5,162 nucleotides of DNA, from contig JACZVE010000262.1 in the NCBI GenBank assembly GCA_022572825.1, forward strand, positions 1 to 5,162, written 5' to 3'. The notes beneath the pieces were generated by a model. It saw only the letters and a list, made by a program, of their open reading frames with translations. It ran no database searches and was not told where the DNA came from. The translations under genes and the position numbers were made by a program. This document shows, piece after piece, positions 4,560 to 5,162 of this stretch. Source of the stretch: SAR324 cluster bacterium. Lineage in GTDB: Bacteria; SAR324; JACQKK01. Position 1 is the first letter of the stretch. Every line of letters starts with the position of its first letter.

Positions 4560-5162
4560 ATGGCGATCTTAGGCCGGCTCCCACTTGGACTGATTGCTGG
4601 TTTATTCCTGCTGGCCTCTTGCGGGGGCGGCATCGGAGGCACGGGAAGCGGGGGAAAAGTGGCGGCTACGGGCACCGGAACGGTCACCGGCTTTGGCAGC
4701 ATCATCGTCAACGATACCCGGACCTTCCAAATCGATGGCAATACCCGGATTTCCCTCGACGACACCCCGATCAGCGAAGCTCAACTGCGAACAGCGGGCC
4801 TAGGCCTGGTTGTCAAGATAGACGTTGGCACGGATGTCAACGCCGACTTCACCAGCGGCACCGCGGTTACCATTGATGCGGAAAATCTTGTCAAAGGCCC
4901 GGTCACCGGCACCGATCCTTTGCAGGTGCTGGGGCAGGACGTGGTCGTCACCGGCGACACGGTACTGGCCGGTGGTTTGGTCATAGCCGATCTCGCCGTC
5001 GGGGATATCCTGGAGGTAAGCGGGTACGCAAGCGCGGCCAACGTCATCCAGGCAACCCGGATCGAACTCAAGGCCGACCCCATACCCACCTGGAAGCTGA
5101 CAGGCCCGGTCAGCAACGTCACCGCCAACACCTTCGACATTGGGATGCAGACCATAGCATTC
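4560..5162 (+). CDS. DUF5666 repeat lipoprotein (3' end beyond the window)
   Basis: 201 codons are visible with no stop, so the gene is cut by the window edge. The N-terminus is a lipoprotein signal peptide: hydrophobic LPLGLIAGLFLLAS with lipobox LAS-C at C21, followed by a flexible Gly-rich linker (GGGIGGTGSGG). The residue after the lipidated Cys is Gly, not Asp, so the inner-membrane retention rule does not apply and outer-membrane sorting is expected. The mature part is all-beta and repetitive. One DUF5666-like unit starts at about 36 (GTGTVTGFGSIIVNDTRTFQIDG...), a second at about 112 (KGPVTGTDPLQVLGQDVVV...GDILEVSGYASAANVIQATRIEL) and a third at about 179 (WKLTGPVSNVTANTFDIGMQ). Each opens with a G-x-V-T/S motif and resembles an OB-like beta barrel. 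The family's role is unknown to me; a surface or periplasmic structural or binding function is likely. It forms an operon with the DUF6502 gene (2-nt gap). Confidence 0.88.
   Translation, partial: MAILGRLPLGLIAGLFLLASCGGGIGGTGSGGKVAATGTGTVTGFGSIIVNDTRTFQIDGNTRISLDDTPISEAQLRTAGLGLVVKIDVGTDVNADFTSGTAVTIDAENLVKGPVTGTDPLQVLGQDVVVTGDTVLAGGLVIADLAVGDILEVSGYASAANVIQATRIELKADPIPTWKLTGPVSNVTANTFDIGMQTIAF

Noticed and set aside
4781..5155. Minus-strand 124-codon frame opposite the lipoprotein gene
   Set aside because: Its Ser/Thr/Val/Pro-rich translation is what repeated Gly/Thr/Val codons give when read in reverse; the plus frame has a lipobox and beta repeats.

Overview
The window is a GC-rich stretch of a proteobacterial chromosome, most likely gamma- or betaproteobacterial. 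This is inferred from gene content: a PilZ protein, a DUF6502/DUF5666 pair, Sec-exported small proteins and an NnrU/MddA-like membrane methyltransferase. Coding is clear in seven places. There is no sign of rRNA, tRNA, CRISPR, insertion sequence or phage genes.

Left block (138-3293): five genes, all on the minus strand. In transcription order these are a cytosolic PilZ (c-di-GMP receptor type) protein (3293-2901), a small exported four-cysteine protein of unknown function (2627-2142), an exported TPR protein (1717-1244), an ICMT/NnrU/MddA-like integral membrane methyltransferase (949-263) and a 40-residue single-pass membrane protein (260-138). Only the last two are tightly linked (2-nt gap). 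The others are separated by 270-430 nt gaps holding promoter-like sequences and several perfect dyads, so they look like separate transcription units rather than one operon.

Right block (3667-5162): a plus-strand two-gene operon diverging from the PilZ gene. A DUF6502 protein with winged-helix-like character (3724-4557) is followed 2 nt later, behind a perfect Shine-Dalgarno, by a lipoprotein with DUF5666-type beta repeats (4560 to beyond the window end). The DUF6502 promoter is the most striking regulatory site: a near-consensus sigma70 promoter (TTGACG, 17 nt, TATATT) whose -10 lies inside a perfect 22-bp palindrome that ends one base before the ATG. This implies a leaderless or nearly leaderless mRNA and an operator overlapping the promoter. 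A second dyad lies just upstream of the -35.

The most coherent candidate for an undescribed system is this operon: a predicted DNA-binding protein of unknown function, likely autoregulated through the palindrome, co-expressed with a surface or periplasmic lipoprotein of unknown function. The methyltransferase with its 40-residue membrane partner is a weaker second candidate.
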